This document shows, piece after piece, positions 43,150-56,982 of a DNA stretch of 64,000 bases. The stretch is from positions 372,001 to 436,000 of the forward strand of contig NZ_QLLY01000004.1 in NCBI RefSeq assembly GCF_003259365.1, read 5' to 3'. Origin of the DNA: Streptomyces sp. PsTaAH-137. GTDB taxonomy: Bacteria; Actinomycetota; Actinomycetes; Streptomycetales; Streptomycetaceae. The notes under the pieces were generated by a model that did not search any database, was not told the DNA's origin, and saw nothing but the letters and a program-made list of their open reading frames with translations. Every line of letters begins with the position of its first letter. Position 1 is the first letter of the stretch. Both the position numbers and the translations under genes were made by a program.

Positions 43150-43466
43150 GATCCGCCTTCCGTCGTCTCCTGTGCTCGCCCGATCCTCGCACGGAGCAGG
43201 TACGGGGGTTTCAGCCACCGGAATCCGGTCTACTCGATACAGAGCAGGAGCGCACCGCCACGATCCGTGGCATTGTCGTCGCCAAGCCCTATTTACCGGT
43301 CTTACCCGCCCTTACCGTTCTTACCGTTCTTTCCGCTTCGTACTGATCCTTACTGATCGGTACCGATCCTTATCAAGCCTTACCGCCGTAGGGCACTTCC
43401 AGCAGGCATGATCAGCAAAAGGGTGGAAAGGTGAAATACCTATACGCCACCGAGGAGGAGGATCAC
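43150..43466. other. ppiA / DUF5324 divergent gap
   Basis: A 317-bp intergenic region without genes. It holds the phased TAC repeats at 43293-43390 and the promoters of ppiA (minus) and the DUF5324 gene (plus). Confidence 0.6.
43293..43390. repeat. Array of about ten 9-10 bp phased repeats (TACCGNTCCT type)
   Basis: Units beginning TAC (or TTC/TAT) start at 43294, 43303, 43313, 43322, 43331, 43341, 43351, 43361, 43371 and 43381, i.e. every 9-10 bp. Examples: TTACCGTTC twice in tandem, then TACTGATCCT, TACTGATCGG and TACCGATCCT. The palindrome GATCGGTACCGATC (43355-43368) is inside. All units lie on one helix face. This is seen directly; the function is unknown. Confidence 0.85.
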
Positions 43467-44165
43467 GTGACCCGCATCGACAGCGTGCGCGCCGCGACCG
43501 GCTCGGCGAAGGACAGCGTGCTGCACGCCGCGGAAGTGGTGGCGCCCTACGCGGGGACGGCCAAGGACAAGGCCGCGCAGTACGCGCACGACGCCCGTGT
43601 CGTGCTCGCTCCCAAGGTCTCGCAGGCCGCGCAGCAAGCCCGCGTCCAGTACGACGCCCATCTCGCGCCGCGCCTGGAGCAGGCCCGCACCCATGTGCCG
43701 CCGAAGGTCGATCACGCCGCGCACGAGGCAGCGGTCCGCACCCGCTCGGCTGCCCGGCAGGCCGCCGACTACTCCAAGCCGCGCCTGGAGCACGCCGTGG
43801 CCGCGGCCGGCCCGGTCCGCGACGAGGCGACGGCCCGCAGCGTCGCGGCATTCGCCGCGCTGCGCGGGCAGGTCTCCCCTGAGCAGATCAGGAAGCTGAC
43901 CCGCAAGCAGGAGCGCCGGGCCCGTGCCGGACGTCTCGCCAAGGGCCTGGCCGTGCTGGGCATCCTGGCCGGTGGGGCGTTCGTCGCCTGGAAGTGGTGG
44001 GACAAGCAGGCCAACCCGGACTGGCTCGTCGAGCCGCCGGCCGCCACCGAGGTGCCCGACGCCGCCCCGCTGACCTCGGTCGACCCCAGCGGCCAGGACA
44101 TCCTCGACCCCGAGGTCCAGGCCAAGCAGGCCGAGGCCGAGACGGGCCCGGACGACAAGCACTGA
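43467..44165 (+). CDS. DUF5324 membrane protein
   Basis: A 232-residue DUF5324 protein found across Streptomyces. An Ala-rich amphipathic helical region with 11-residue-like repeats (AKDKAAQYAHDARVVLAPK, AQQARVQYDAHLAPRLEQAR) fills residues 1-130. One TM helix follows (LAKGLAVLGILAGGAFVAWKWW, about 166-187), then an acidic tail ending TGPDDKH. No enzymatic motif. The N-terminal repeats suggest membrane-surface binding (inference). GTG at 43467 has GAGGAGGAGG with optimal spacing, so it is preferred over the GTG at 43431. Terminates in the hairpin at 44192. Confidence 0.8.
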   Translation: MTRIDSVRAATGSAKDSVLHAAEVVAPYAGTAKDKAAQYAHDARVVLAPKVSQAAQQARVQYDAHLAPRLEQARTHVPPKVDHAAHEAAVRTRSAARQAADYSKPRLEHAVAAAGPVRDEATARSVAAFAALRGQVSPEQIRKLTRKQERRARAGRLAKGLAVLGILAGGAFVAWKWWDKQANPDWLVEPPAATEVPDAAPLTSVDPSGQDILDPEVQAKQAEAETGPDDKH

Positions 44166-44191
44166 CTCCGGGACACCGCCACGTCCGACGA

Positions 44192-44234
44192 AAGAACCCC
44201 CTTGACCTGTGGAAACACGGTCAAGGGGGTTCTT
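44192..44234. terminator. Bidirectional terminator between DUF5324 gene and tRNA-Ala
   Basis: AAGAACCCCCTTGACC (44192-44207) and GGTCAAGGGGGTTCTT (44219-44234) are perfect complements around an 11-nt loop. It ends both converging transcripts. Confidence 0.92.
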
Positions 44235-44239
44235 CGCTG

Positions 44240-44312
44240 TGGAGCCTAGGGGAGTCGAACCCCTGACATCTGCCATGCAAAGACAGCGCTCTACCAACTG
44301 AGCTAAGGCCCC
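44240..44312 (-). tRNA. tRNA-Ala (anticodon TGC)
   Basis: A 73-nt tRNA on the minus strand starting GGGGCCTTAGCTCAG. The anticodon loop TTTGCAT gives TGC, reading GCA and neighbouring Ala codons. The acceptor stem carries the G3-U70 pair that identifies alanine tRNAs. T-arm AGGGGTTCGACTCCCCT is intact. CCA is not encoded. Confidence 0.97.
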
Positions 44313-44431
44313 GAAAACGACGCGTCGCACCGGATGAATCACGCTCCGGGCGAGCACCGCAGACCAGAGTACCGGGTCACCCCCGGGATCCCGCAAAAGG
44401 ATTGGGGGTCCCGGCGGACGACCACTCTCCG

Positions 44432-44466
44432 TAAGATGCCCCACGTGCTTCGCGGCAGCGAAGCAC
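44432..44466 (+). promoter_or_regulatory. -10 like TAAGAT and a 5' stem-loop upstream of the HTH gene
   Basis: TAAGAT (44432-44437) resembles a -10 box. A few bases later GTGCTTCGC (44445-44453) pairs perfectly with GCGAAGCAC (44458-44466) around GGCA. If transcription starts near 44444 the hairpin would sit at the extreme mRNA 5' end and could stabilise the message. No clear -35 is seen. Confidence 0.4.
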
Positions 44467-44495
44467 CGTACTTGGGGAAGCGATGGGGAGACGCA

Positions 44496-45044
44496 ATGGA
44501 CGCCGCACAGCAGGAAGCTACCGCAAGAGCCCGGGAGCTCCAGCGCAGCTGGTACGGGGAGCCGCTGGGGGCGCTCTTCCGTCGGCTGATCGAGGACCTC
44601 GGTCTCAACCAGGCCCGTCTGGCGGGAGTGCTCGGCCTGTCCGCGCCCATGCTGTCCCAGCTGATGAGCGGTCAGCGCGCGAAGATCGGAAACCCCGCGG
44701 TGGTGCAGCGCGTGCAGCAGTTGCAGGAACTGTCCGGGCAGGTCGCCGACGGCAGCGTCAGCGCGGCCGAGGCCACCGAGCGCATGGACGAGATCAAGAA
44801 GTCGCAGGGCGGCTCGGTCCTCACCAACACCGGCCAGACCTCCTCCGGTTCGGGCGCTCCGACGGTCAAGCGCGTGGTGCGTGAGATCCAGTCGCTGCTG
44901 CGCTCCGTCTCCGCCGCCGGCGACATCATCGACGCCGCCGACTCCCTCGCGGCGACCCACCCGGAACTGGCAGAGTTCCTCCGGGTGTACGGCGCGGGAC
45001 GCACCTCGGACGCGGTCGCCCACTACCAGGCGCACCAGAGCTGA
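44496..45044 (+). CDS. Helix-turn-helix DNA-binding protein
   Basis: A 182-residue XRE-like protein. The HTH lies at about residues 28-75 (LIEDLGLNQARLAGVLGLSA, then LSQLMSGQRAKIGNPAVVQR). A Gly/Ser linker leads to a C-terminal region (IQSLLRSVSAAGDIIDAADSLAATH) with helical character. Conserved in Streptomyces beside the kinase gene that follows 138 bp later. The ATG at 44496 has GGGGAG upstream. Its targets are unknown; the kinase may regulate it (inference). Confidence 0.82.
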   Translation: MDAAQQEATARARELQRSWYGEPLGALFRRLIEDLGLNQARLAGVLGLSAPMLSQLMSGQRAKIGNPAVVQRVQQLQELSGQVADGSVSAAEATERMDEIKKSQGGSVLTNTGQTSSGSGAPTVKRVVREIQSLLRSVSAAGDIIDAADSLAATHPELAEFLRVYGAGRTSDAVAHYQAHQS

Positions 45045-45182
45045 TCCGCCGAGGTCACCGCACGGCAGCCGGTGCCGTGACCACCGACATCGACGGTGGT
45101 CGCGCACCGCGCCGGGGGATCTCGCGCGACGTCCGATGGAGCCCTGCGCAGCGTGGGCCCGGGAGGGGAGCGACGCACGACC

Positions 45183-46847
<1,665 letters not shown>

Positions 46848-46877
46848 GACGGGCCCGCCCCGCCTCGGCCACTCCCC

Positions 46878-48353
46878 TCAGTTCCGCACCCGCACCCGCC
46901 GCACCGCGACCACCCGCCACACCGCGAGCCACAGCAGCAACGCTGTGCCTGTCCCGATCCCGGCGACGCCGATGACCGTCATCACCGCGCTCCCCGGCGA
47001 CGTAGAAGAGGAGGAGGCAGACCCGGCCCCGGAGGACGAGCCCGCATCGGCGGAACCCGCGCCGGAAGAACCGTCCGATTCACCGCGCCCGCCCTTCTCA
47101 TCGGCGGACCCGCCCGAAGCGCCACCCTGCGCGACCTCCAGGTCCTCCCACACCGCCCCGCCCGCACCGTTCTCCGCGGCTTTCCGGTCGGCTTCGGTGA
47201 TCTGGAAGTCCCCCGCCTCCCGTACATAGTCGGGCGGCTGGACAGCGCTCCCGCCGACGGTCACCCGCAGCGTCACCAGCGGCGCCTTGTCCCCGAGCTT
47301 CTGAGCCACCGCCGGATTCACGGTGACCTCGAGGTAGTACCAGCCCGCGAACCGCATCGCCGCCCGGTCCTCGTGCGACTGGTACCGGTTCTCGTAGGCC
47401 ACGGGTGGCAGCGGATCGAGCGTCACCGAGGCCGGATCATCCTCGTACGCGGCGTCCTTCGCCGTGACGGGGGCCCGCGCTGGGTTGTACAGCCGCACGT
47501 CGAACGCGGAGCTCACGCCGCCCTCGTGCGCGGAGCGCTCCGCGGAGGAACTCAGCTCGGCGTCGACGGACAGTTGCTGCCCCCAGTCCACGGGGACGCG
47601 GAAGAAATGGCTCTGCCCGGGTCCGACCCGGTCCTTCCAGGCCCCTTCCGACAGGGCCCGCGCGTCGTTGAAGCCGGTGCCGCCGGTGCGCTGCGTGCCG
47701 GCCCCCGACGGAGGCCGTACCGTCGCCGACGGCGAGGTCCGCGGGTCTTCACTGGTCGCCGGGGTGACCAGACCGGGCTCGGTGGCCACCTTCAGTTCGA
47801 GACCCCAGGTCCCGCCCGTCGAGTCGGACTCCGCCACCCGCTCCACGGCCACGTCGTAGATTCCCGCCGACTGACACCGCAGGCCGCCCGTCTTCACGAG
47901 CCGCTCGACGACGGCCGCGACGGGCCGCGGATACGCGCCGGAACGGAAGGTCGCGCGCTGGGAGTCGCACTCGTTCCCGCCTTGGTCCTGAAGGGTCACG
48001 GTGACACCGTCCGAGGACGCCGCCTTCACTCCCGAGCCGAGCGGAGGAACCGCGACCACGGAGACATAGGCGTTGGCAGCGCCGTCGAGAGCCACGCGGT
48101 AGTGGGCGGTGGCGCTCGCCCCCGCTCCGAGCGAACTCTGGTACGTCTCACCGGTCGTGAGCCTGGGCGCGCCCGTTCCGCCCTGCGTTCCCCGTACGTT
48201 CTGCGCGCCCTCGGCGAAGACGTACGGGTCGCTCGCCCCGGTGCCGACCGCTCCGGCCGACGCAGCGATCCCGCACAGACCCACCCCGGCGACGACCGTC
48301 AGCCAGGCCCGGCCACGCCGCCCCGCCCACAGCCGCCTCATGACTCCCCTCAT
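46878..48353 (-). CDS. Secreted, C-terminally membrane-anchored protein of unknown function
   Basis: A 491-residue type I membrane protein. A signal peptide (residues 1-35, WLTVVAGVGLCGIAASAGAV) precedes a large extracellular domain with beta-rich segments (YRVALDGAANAYVSVVAVPP, FFRVPVDWGQQLSVDAEL, WYYLEVTVNP) and four cysteines. A Ser/Gly-rich linker (about 420-460) and a TM helix (MTVIGVAGIGTGTALLLWLAVW) end the protein in a basic tail. The layout is that of surface proteins exposed by secretion; no catalytic motif is seen. ATG at 48353 (AGGA upstream) is preferred over ATG 48341. It is convergent with the kinase gene. Confidence 0.75.
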   Translation of the reverse strand: MRGVMRRLWAGRRGRAWLTVVAGVGLCGIAASAGAVGTGASDPYVFAEGAQNVRGTQGGTGAPRLTTGETYQSSLGAGASATAHYRVALDGAANAYVSVVAVPPLGSGVKAASSDGVTVTLQDQGGNECDSQRATFRSGAYPRPVAAVVERLVKTGGLRCQSAGIYDVAVERVAESDSTGGTWGLELKVATEPGLVTPATSEDPRTSPSATVRPPSGAGTQRTGGTGFNDARALSEGAWKDRVGPGQSHFFRVPVDWGQQLSVDAELSSSAERSAHEGGVSSAFDVRLYNPARAPVTAKDAAYEDDPASVTLDPLPPVAYENRYQSHEDRAAMRFAGWYYLEVTVNPAVAQKLGDKAPLVTLRVTVGGSAVQPPDYVREAGDFQITEADRKAAENGAGGAVWEDLEVAQGGASGGSADEKGGRGESDGSSGAGSADAGSSSGAGSASSSSTSPGSAVMTVIGVAGIGTGTALLLWLAVWRVVAVRRVRVRN

Positions 48354-48502
48354 GAACAGCCATCCTGCCGCCCCGGGGCGCGCGCTGTCCGCCGCGCGCC
48401 GTAAATCCCGCCACTCACTCCGCCGACGCAAGAGGCTTCATCGCAGATGTGAACGCGGCGCCGAGGGCCGAGCACGATTCACAGCGCCCCGCACCCGGAC
48501 AG

Positions 48503-48540
48503 CATGGAGCCCCGGCCGCTACTGCGACCGGGGCTCCATG
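48503..48540 (-). terminator. 13-bp hairpin downstream of the small DLW protein gene
   Basis: CATGGAGCCCCGG (48503-48515) and CCGGGGCTCCATG (48528-48540) are perfect complements with a 12-nt loop. Confidence 0.8.
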
Positions 48541-48559
48541 ACGAGACTGTTGTCGATAC

Positions 48560-48688
48560 TCACGAACCCGTGGGCACGGAGTCGGTCGCCTCCGTCCACA
48601 GATCCTGCTCGGCGCGATCCGCCTGGATCTGGCGGTACACGAGGAGCCCGCCGATGGCGGCCAGTGCGACCAGGAGAAGCTTCTTCAC
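48560..48688 (-). CDS. 42-residue conserved small membrane protein (DLW motif)
   Basis: GTG at 48688 starts a 42-residue protein, MKKLLLVALAAIGGLLVYRQ followed by IQADRAEQDLWTEATDSVPTGS. Residues 3-19 are a membrane helix or uncleaved signal; the tail is acidic and contains DLW. GAGG lies 8 nt before the start. It is followed by its own terminator. The gene is short but well supported by ribosome site, hydrophobic pattern and terminator. Function unknown. Confidence 0.7.
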   Translation of the reverse strand: MKKLLLVALAAIGGLLVYRQIQADRAEQDLWTEATDSVPTGS

Positions 48689-49024
48689 CGCGCGACCTCG
48701 TCTTTCATTGACGTAGGGGACCTCTGGCGCCCGACTATACACACCGACCGATACCGATCGGTGACCTGGATCCCGCCTCAACTCCCGTCCGCGTCACAGC
48801 AGTCGAATCGGAGCAACCGGCTCCAGGGATCGACGCTGTCTCATTCCCGGACTGTGAGATTCGCTGCTTTTCAGCAGTCATGGACGTTCTTGCCCCTGCT
48901 TGGGGCCATCCGAGTGGTGTTCATCTGAAGATCGACGCGCCGCGAGGGTCGGTCCCGCCGTCGAGGCCCTGCGTACACATCATTGGGAAAGTACGCAAAT
49001 CGCCCAACCTGAAAGTGAGGGGCC
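48689..49024. other. Gene-free stretch with divergent promoters
   Basis: A 336-bp gap with somewhat lower GC than its surroundings. TATAGT-like sequence on the minus strand near 48736 and the palindrome ACCGATCGGT (48753-48762), next to a further ACCGAT, may form the promoter/operator of the small gene. The right part is the leader of the DUF6344 gene. No riboswitch is recognised. Confidence 0.4.
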
Positions 49025-49360
49025 ATGACCAAGAACAAGGTCATGACGCTGTGGACCATCGTCATCTCTGCCTTCATCGCGCTCTTCTCGGCGCTCGGTC
49101 TCGTCTCCCCGGCCGCCGCGGCAGCTCCCGTCCAGCAGACGGAGGAGGCGCACCGGACCATCGAGGCCGACGTCCCCGACGCCACGACGTCGTATCCCTT
49201 CTGGGCCTTCAAGAGGTCCCTGCCCCCGACGATGAAGCAGCGCATCCGCGCCGAGGCCCACGGTTCCTCCCCCAGCTGCCGCCACCGCCCGCCGGCCGAC
49301 TCCGAGCAGTCCGACAGCGACACGGACCTGGCGAACGAAGCACTCGCGGGGCAGCTGTAG
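49025..49360 (+). CDS. DUF6344 secreted small protein
   Basis: A 111-residue protein with a signal peptide (about 1-33, TLWTIVISAFIALFSALGLV followed by SPAAAAAPV). The mature part is hydrophilic (PFWAFKRSLPPTMKQRIRAE) with an acidic tail ending NEALAGQL. This matches the Streptomyces DUF6344 family; function unknown. GTGAGGGG precedes the ATG at 49025. Confidence 0.78.
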   Translation: MTKNKVMTLWTIVISAFIALFSALGLVSPAAAAAPVQQTEEAHRTIEADVPDATTSYPFWAFKRSLPPTMKQRIRAEAHGSSPSCRHRPPADSEQSDSDTDLANEALAGQL

Positions 49361-49875
49361 CCCGTACGCGCCCTGAGAGAGCAGCGGAAGCAGGCGCGCG
49401 AGCGCGGCACACGCTGCGGCAAGAACAGCACGCCCGAAAAACAGCGCAGCACAAGCAGCACCGAACATTTGCAGTACGCGGTGAGCACAGCAGCAAGCGG
49501 ACGGAACCAGCAGGACGAACCACCTGCGGCAGCCCGTACGCACGGTAGGTAGTACCAGTGGCACGTAAGCCGCACGACGGGTGGTAGCAGCGGCAGGTAG
49601 GCCGCACACCGGTCAGCACCAGCAGCACGTGGCTCGCACGACGGCCACAACAGGCAGTACGCGCACGGGACGACGACGCGGCACCGCGCACAGCGGCACG
49701 CCCACGCCACCCGCCGAGAACCACCGGCCCGCTCCTGGGTCTCCCGCACGCCCCCGCACCACCACATAGGACAAGCACCACCAGGCCCCAGCCAGCACAT
49801 CCGGCTGAGAGGGCCCTTTCGGCATGTCCTCTTCCGGGTGGGGCAGAGCAGCCCGGCCCTGGTGCGGGCAGCGGG
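49361..49875. other. 515-bp gene-free region containing degenerate repeats
   Basis: No frame here has convincing Streptomyces codon bias; open frames on the minus strand are Cys- and Arg-rich and look non-coding. Most of the region is an AGCAGCAC/CCGCACG-rich low-complexity sequence, including the 32-bp-period array at 49545-49644. Confidence 0.55.
49545..49644. repeat. Three degenerate tandem copies with a 32-bp period
   Basis: Copies of a 20-bp core start at 49561 (GCACGTAAGCCGCACGACGG), 49593 (GCAGGTAGGCCGCACACCGG) and 49625 (GCACGTGGCTCGCACGACGG), exactly 32 bp apart. A fainter copy can be placed at 49529. The preceding halves (GTAGTACCAGTG, GTGGTAGCAGCG, GTCAGCACCAGCA) also align. Confidence 0.7.
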
Positions 49876-50418
49876 TCAGGAGCGGTTGAGACCCCACGTC
49901 TGCAGGGCGAAGGGCCGCCCCTTCTCGTCACCCGTGATCAGCGGCACGTCGAGCAGTTCGAAGCCTGCCTTGGTGGCCACGGCGACACTGGCGGCGTTCT
50001 CGGCCTCCAACTCCAGGATCACCTGCTCCGCGTCCAGTTCCTCGAAGGCGTACGCGGCCATCACCCGCACCGCCCGCACCGCCAGCCCCCGGCCGCGGTG
50101 CGCCGGGCCGATCGCGTAGCCGAGCTCCGTGCCCTCGGAGGCACGCCGCAGCATCACCTCGCCGAGCGGTGCGCCGCCGTCGACGGTGATGGCGAGCAGG
50201 ATCGTCGTACCGTCCGCCCGCAGTTGCCGGTCCCGGTCCAGCCGCGCGCGGGCGGCGTCCGCGTCGAAGGGGGAGGCCATCGGTGTCCAGTACGCGATGT
50301 CGGGGTGGTCGAACAGCTCCGGCATCACGGCCAGGTCCGCCTCCGTCCAGTCGCGAAGGACGAGTCCCTCCCCCGAGAGCTCGATCCGCTCGGGAAAGGA
50401 CGACATGGTGCTGCTCAT
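49876..50418 (-). CDS. GNAT-family N-acetyltransferase
   Basis: A 180-residue acetyltransferase of the RimJ/RimL-like group. Landmarks are LVLRDWTEADL near the N-terminus, the acetyl-CoA loop IGPAHRGRGLAVRAVR (about 110-126) and NAASVAVATKAGFEL near the end. It would transfer acetyl groups from acetyl-CoA to a protein N-terminus or small amine; the substrate is unknown. ATG at 50418 is preferred, with GAGGGG upstream. Confidence 0.87.
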   Translation of the reverse strand: MSSTMSSFPERIELSGEGLVLRDWTEADLAVMPELFDHPDIAYWTPMASPFDADAARARLDRDRQLRADGTTILLAITVDGGAPLGEVMLRRASEGTELGYAIGPAHRGRGLAVRAVRVMAAYAFEELDAEQVILELEAENAASVAVATKAGFELLDVPLITGDEKGRPFALQTWGLNRS

Positions 50419-50482
50419 GATGGGGAGCCCCTCTGGCCTGTTCAGGGCGAGGCAGGCCGCTCTCAGCCCGGCCGCAGATGTC

Positions 50483-50516
50483 AAAGACCCCCAGCCGATT
50501 CTGGCTGGGGGTCTTT
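50483..50516 (-). terminator. Terminator of tRNA-Ile
   Basis: AAAGACCCCCAGCC (50483-50496) pairs perfectly with GGCTGGGGGTCTTT (50503-50516), with A/T runs on both sides. It is 6 bp from the tRNA 3' end. Confidence 0.93.
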
Positions 50517-50522
50517 CGCATG

Positions 50523-50596
50523 TGGGGCTAACAGGATTTGAACCTGTGGCCTCATCCTTATCAGGGATGCGCTCTAACCAACTGAGCTATAGCCCC
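50523..50596 (-). tRNA. tRNA-Ile (anticodon GAT)
   Basis: A 74-nt tRNA on the minus strand beginning GGGGCTATAGCTCAG. The anticodon loop CTGATAA gives GAT, reading AUC/AUU. T-arm ACAGGTTCAAATCCTGT and the GGGGCTA/TAGCCCC acceptor stem are intact, and CCA is not encoded. Its position beyond gyrA is the usual actinobacterial arrangement. Confidence 0.97.
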
Positions 50597-50716
50597 GCCG
50601 CGCTCTGCGGTGTGTGTCCCGCGCGCTGACTCCTGAAGATTAGCGCACTGGAGGGCCAGTCCCAAAATCGATAGTCCTGGCCCGCCCACCAGCAGGTCTT
50701 CAGACCTCCACGAGGC

Positions 50717-51409
50717 TCACTCGTCCTCGGCGAGCGTGAGCTCGACGCCGCCGACGAAGCCCGCGGAGAGGTTGTAGATGAACGCGCCGAGCGTCGCGAG
50801 AGCCGTCGCCAGGACGACGTCGATGACCGCGATGACCGTCGTGAACATCAGCACGCGCGGGAGCGACAGGAACGACTGGAGGTCGAAGCCGTTGCCCTCG
50901 TTCGAGCCCGTGGCCTCGGAGATCGTGCCGCCGACCGTGGAGAAGACGCCCATGGCGTCCATGACCATCCACAGCACGGCGGCCGCGATGATGGTGCAGA
51001 TGCCGAGCGCGATGGACAGCAGGAAGCTGACCTTCATCACCGACCACGGGTCGGCCTTGGCCACGCGCAGGCGGGCCTTACGGGTGCGCGGTGTGGTGCG
51101 CGCCCCCGTACGCGGCCTGCGCACCGCTCCGCCCGCCGGTGCGTTCTGGTACGCCTGCGGCGGGTGATACGGCCCGGCCGGCTGCTGCGGCTGCTGCCGC
51201 TCGCCGGGCAGGGCCCCGCCGCCACCGGCGGCGTACTGCTGGGTCTGCGGACCTCGGGTGTCCGTCACAGTTCCCCCCTGGGATCCATGAGACTCGTGCG
51301 CGTTCGCCGAGCCGCTCGAGTCCTTGACGTCGCGAGCGGAGCCACGGCCGCTCTCCGATTCCGTACCGGTGGATGTCCCGGTAGAGCCTGCGCCCGTGGC
51401 TCCGCTCAC
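50717..51409 (-). CDS. DUF3566 transmembrane protein
   Basis: A 230-residue membrane protein conserved downstream of gyrA in actinobacteria. A disordered Gly/Gln/Pro-rich N-terminus (1-115) precedes two helices (SFLLSIALGICTIIAAAVLWMV and LMFTTVIAVIDVVLATALATL) and a short C-terminus. The DUF3566 core begins VAKADPWSVMKVSF. Function unknown. GTG at 51409 follows AGGAGAGAG; it lies 18 bp after gyrA and is probably co-transcribed. Confidence 0.88.
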   Translation of the reverse strand: MSGATGAGSTGTSTGTESESGRGSARDVKDSSGSANAHESHGSQGGTVTDTRGPQTQQYAAGGGGALPGERQQPQQPAGPYHPPQAYQNAPAGGAVRRPRTGARTTPRTRKARLRVAKADPWSVMKVSFLLSIALGICTIIAAAVLWMVMDAMGVFSTVGGTISEATGSNEGNGFDLQSFLSLPRVLMFTTVIAVIDVVLATALATLGAFIYNLSAGFVGGVELTLAEDE

Positions 51410-51427
51410 GATGACTCTCTCCTCGCG

Positions 51428-54049
<2,622 letters not shown>

Positions 54050-54091
54050 TGCTGGTGAAGATCCTTTCTGCGGCGGTCAGCTGAGACCGAC

Positions 54092-56224
<2,133 letters not shown>

Positions 56225-56439
56225 TCAGCTTTGCTCGGTGCGTCCCACAAGTGGGGCGGGATTGCTCTCCAGTGTACCGGTAGCGCCGACAGTGATGGGG
56301 GTTTGCCGGTACCTGAGTCCGCACGTGCCGCCCTCAACCGGTCTCGGCCGACTCCCCCCATTCGGAAAGGGGCTCCAAGAGGCTCACAGCGGCACTCAGC
56401 GCTTCGAGGTGTCAACCAGCAGCTACCGTGACCGCGCTC

Positions 56440-56982
56440 TCACCCGAAGGTGGAGTCGTGACCGGTGCTTCCGGGGGCGCGCAGGGGGCCGTAGCGGCGG
56501 GGGCCACCACCGGGATTCTTGATGTCGATGCGGCGCACGGTGCCGTGCCCGAGGTCCTCGTTCAGGCGCCTGACCAGCTGCGGAGCCAGCATCCGGACCT
56601 GCGTCGCCCAGGCCGTCGAGTCGCACTGCACCACCAGGACGCGCTCGTCCTCGTCGTACTTCTGAGGCACGCAATGTTTGGCGAGATCCTCACCCACGAT
56701 CTGCGGCCAGCGGCCCATCACCCCGCCGACGGCGGCCGGCGCCTCCCAGCCGCGCTCGGTGATCAGCCGGTTGATGGCGGCGCCGAGCCCCATCGGGTCG
56801 CGGCCGTCGGCACGCGCACCGGAGCGCAGTCCGCCGCCGCGCCGCGCCTGCTTCTTCTGCTGCGCCGAGGCACCACGCGCGCGTGCCGCTTCTTTTGCCG
56901 CACGCAGCGCCACGCGCGCGAGGTCGACGCCGGACGGCTCGGGTCCGCCCTCGGGCTGCGGCTTCGGCTGGTCGCCGCTCAC
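56440..56982 (-). CDS. DUF721 (DciA-like) protein
   Basis: A 180-residue DUF721 protein, the family of DciA, which loads or assists the replicative helicase DnaB in most bacteria lacking DnaC. The C-terminal domain has [19 protein letters not shown] and [18 protein letters not shown]. The N-terminus is basic and Ala/Arg-rich. GTG at 56982 overlaps the recF stop (GTGA). It lies in the conserved dnaN-gyrB block, which agrees with a replication role. Confidence 0.9.
   Translation of the reverse strand: MSGDQPKPQPEGGPEPSGVDLARVALRAAKEAARARGASAQQKKQARRGGGLRSGARADGRDPMGLGAAINRLITERGWEAPAAVGGVMGRWPQIVGEDLAKHCVPQKYDEDERVLVVQCDSTAWATQVRMLAPQLVRRLNEDLGHGTVRRIDIKNPGGGPRRYGPLRAPGSTGHDSTFG

Noticed and set aside
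43461..43472. Another parS at the DUF5324 start (GATCACGTGACC)
   Set aside because: Only the CACGTG core agrees. Both flanks differ from GTTTCACGTGAAAC, so ParB binding is unlikely. Other CACGTG words in the window were rejected on the same grounds.
48763..49020. Riboswitch in the DUF6344 leader
   Set aside because: The leader is long and somewhat less GC-rich, but I see no known aptamer consensus (such as the c-di-AMP or cobalamin motif).
49545..49644. CRISPR array
   Set aside because: The 32-bp period is suggestive, but repeats are only partly conserved, no unique spacers exist, and there are no cas genes.
48871..49800. Cys-rich 309-residue open frame on the minus strand
   Set aside because: It covers the DUF6344 gene and the repeat region, with no Streptomyces codon pattern or ribosome site. 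Its Cys-rich look comes from the GCA/CAC-rich repeats.
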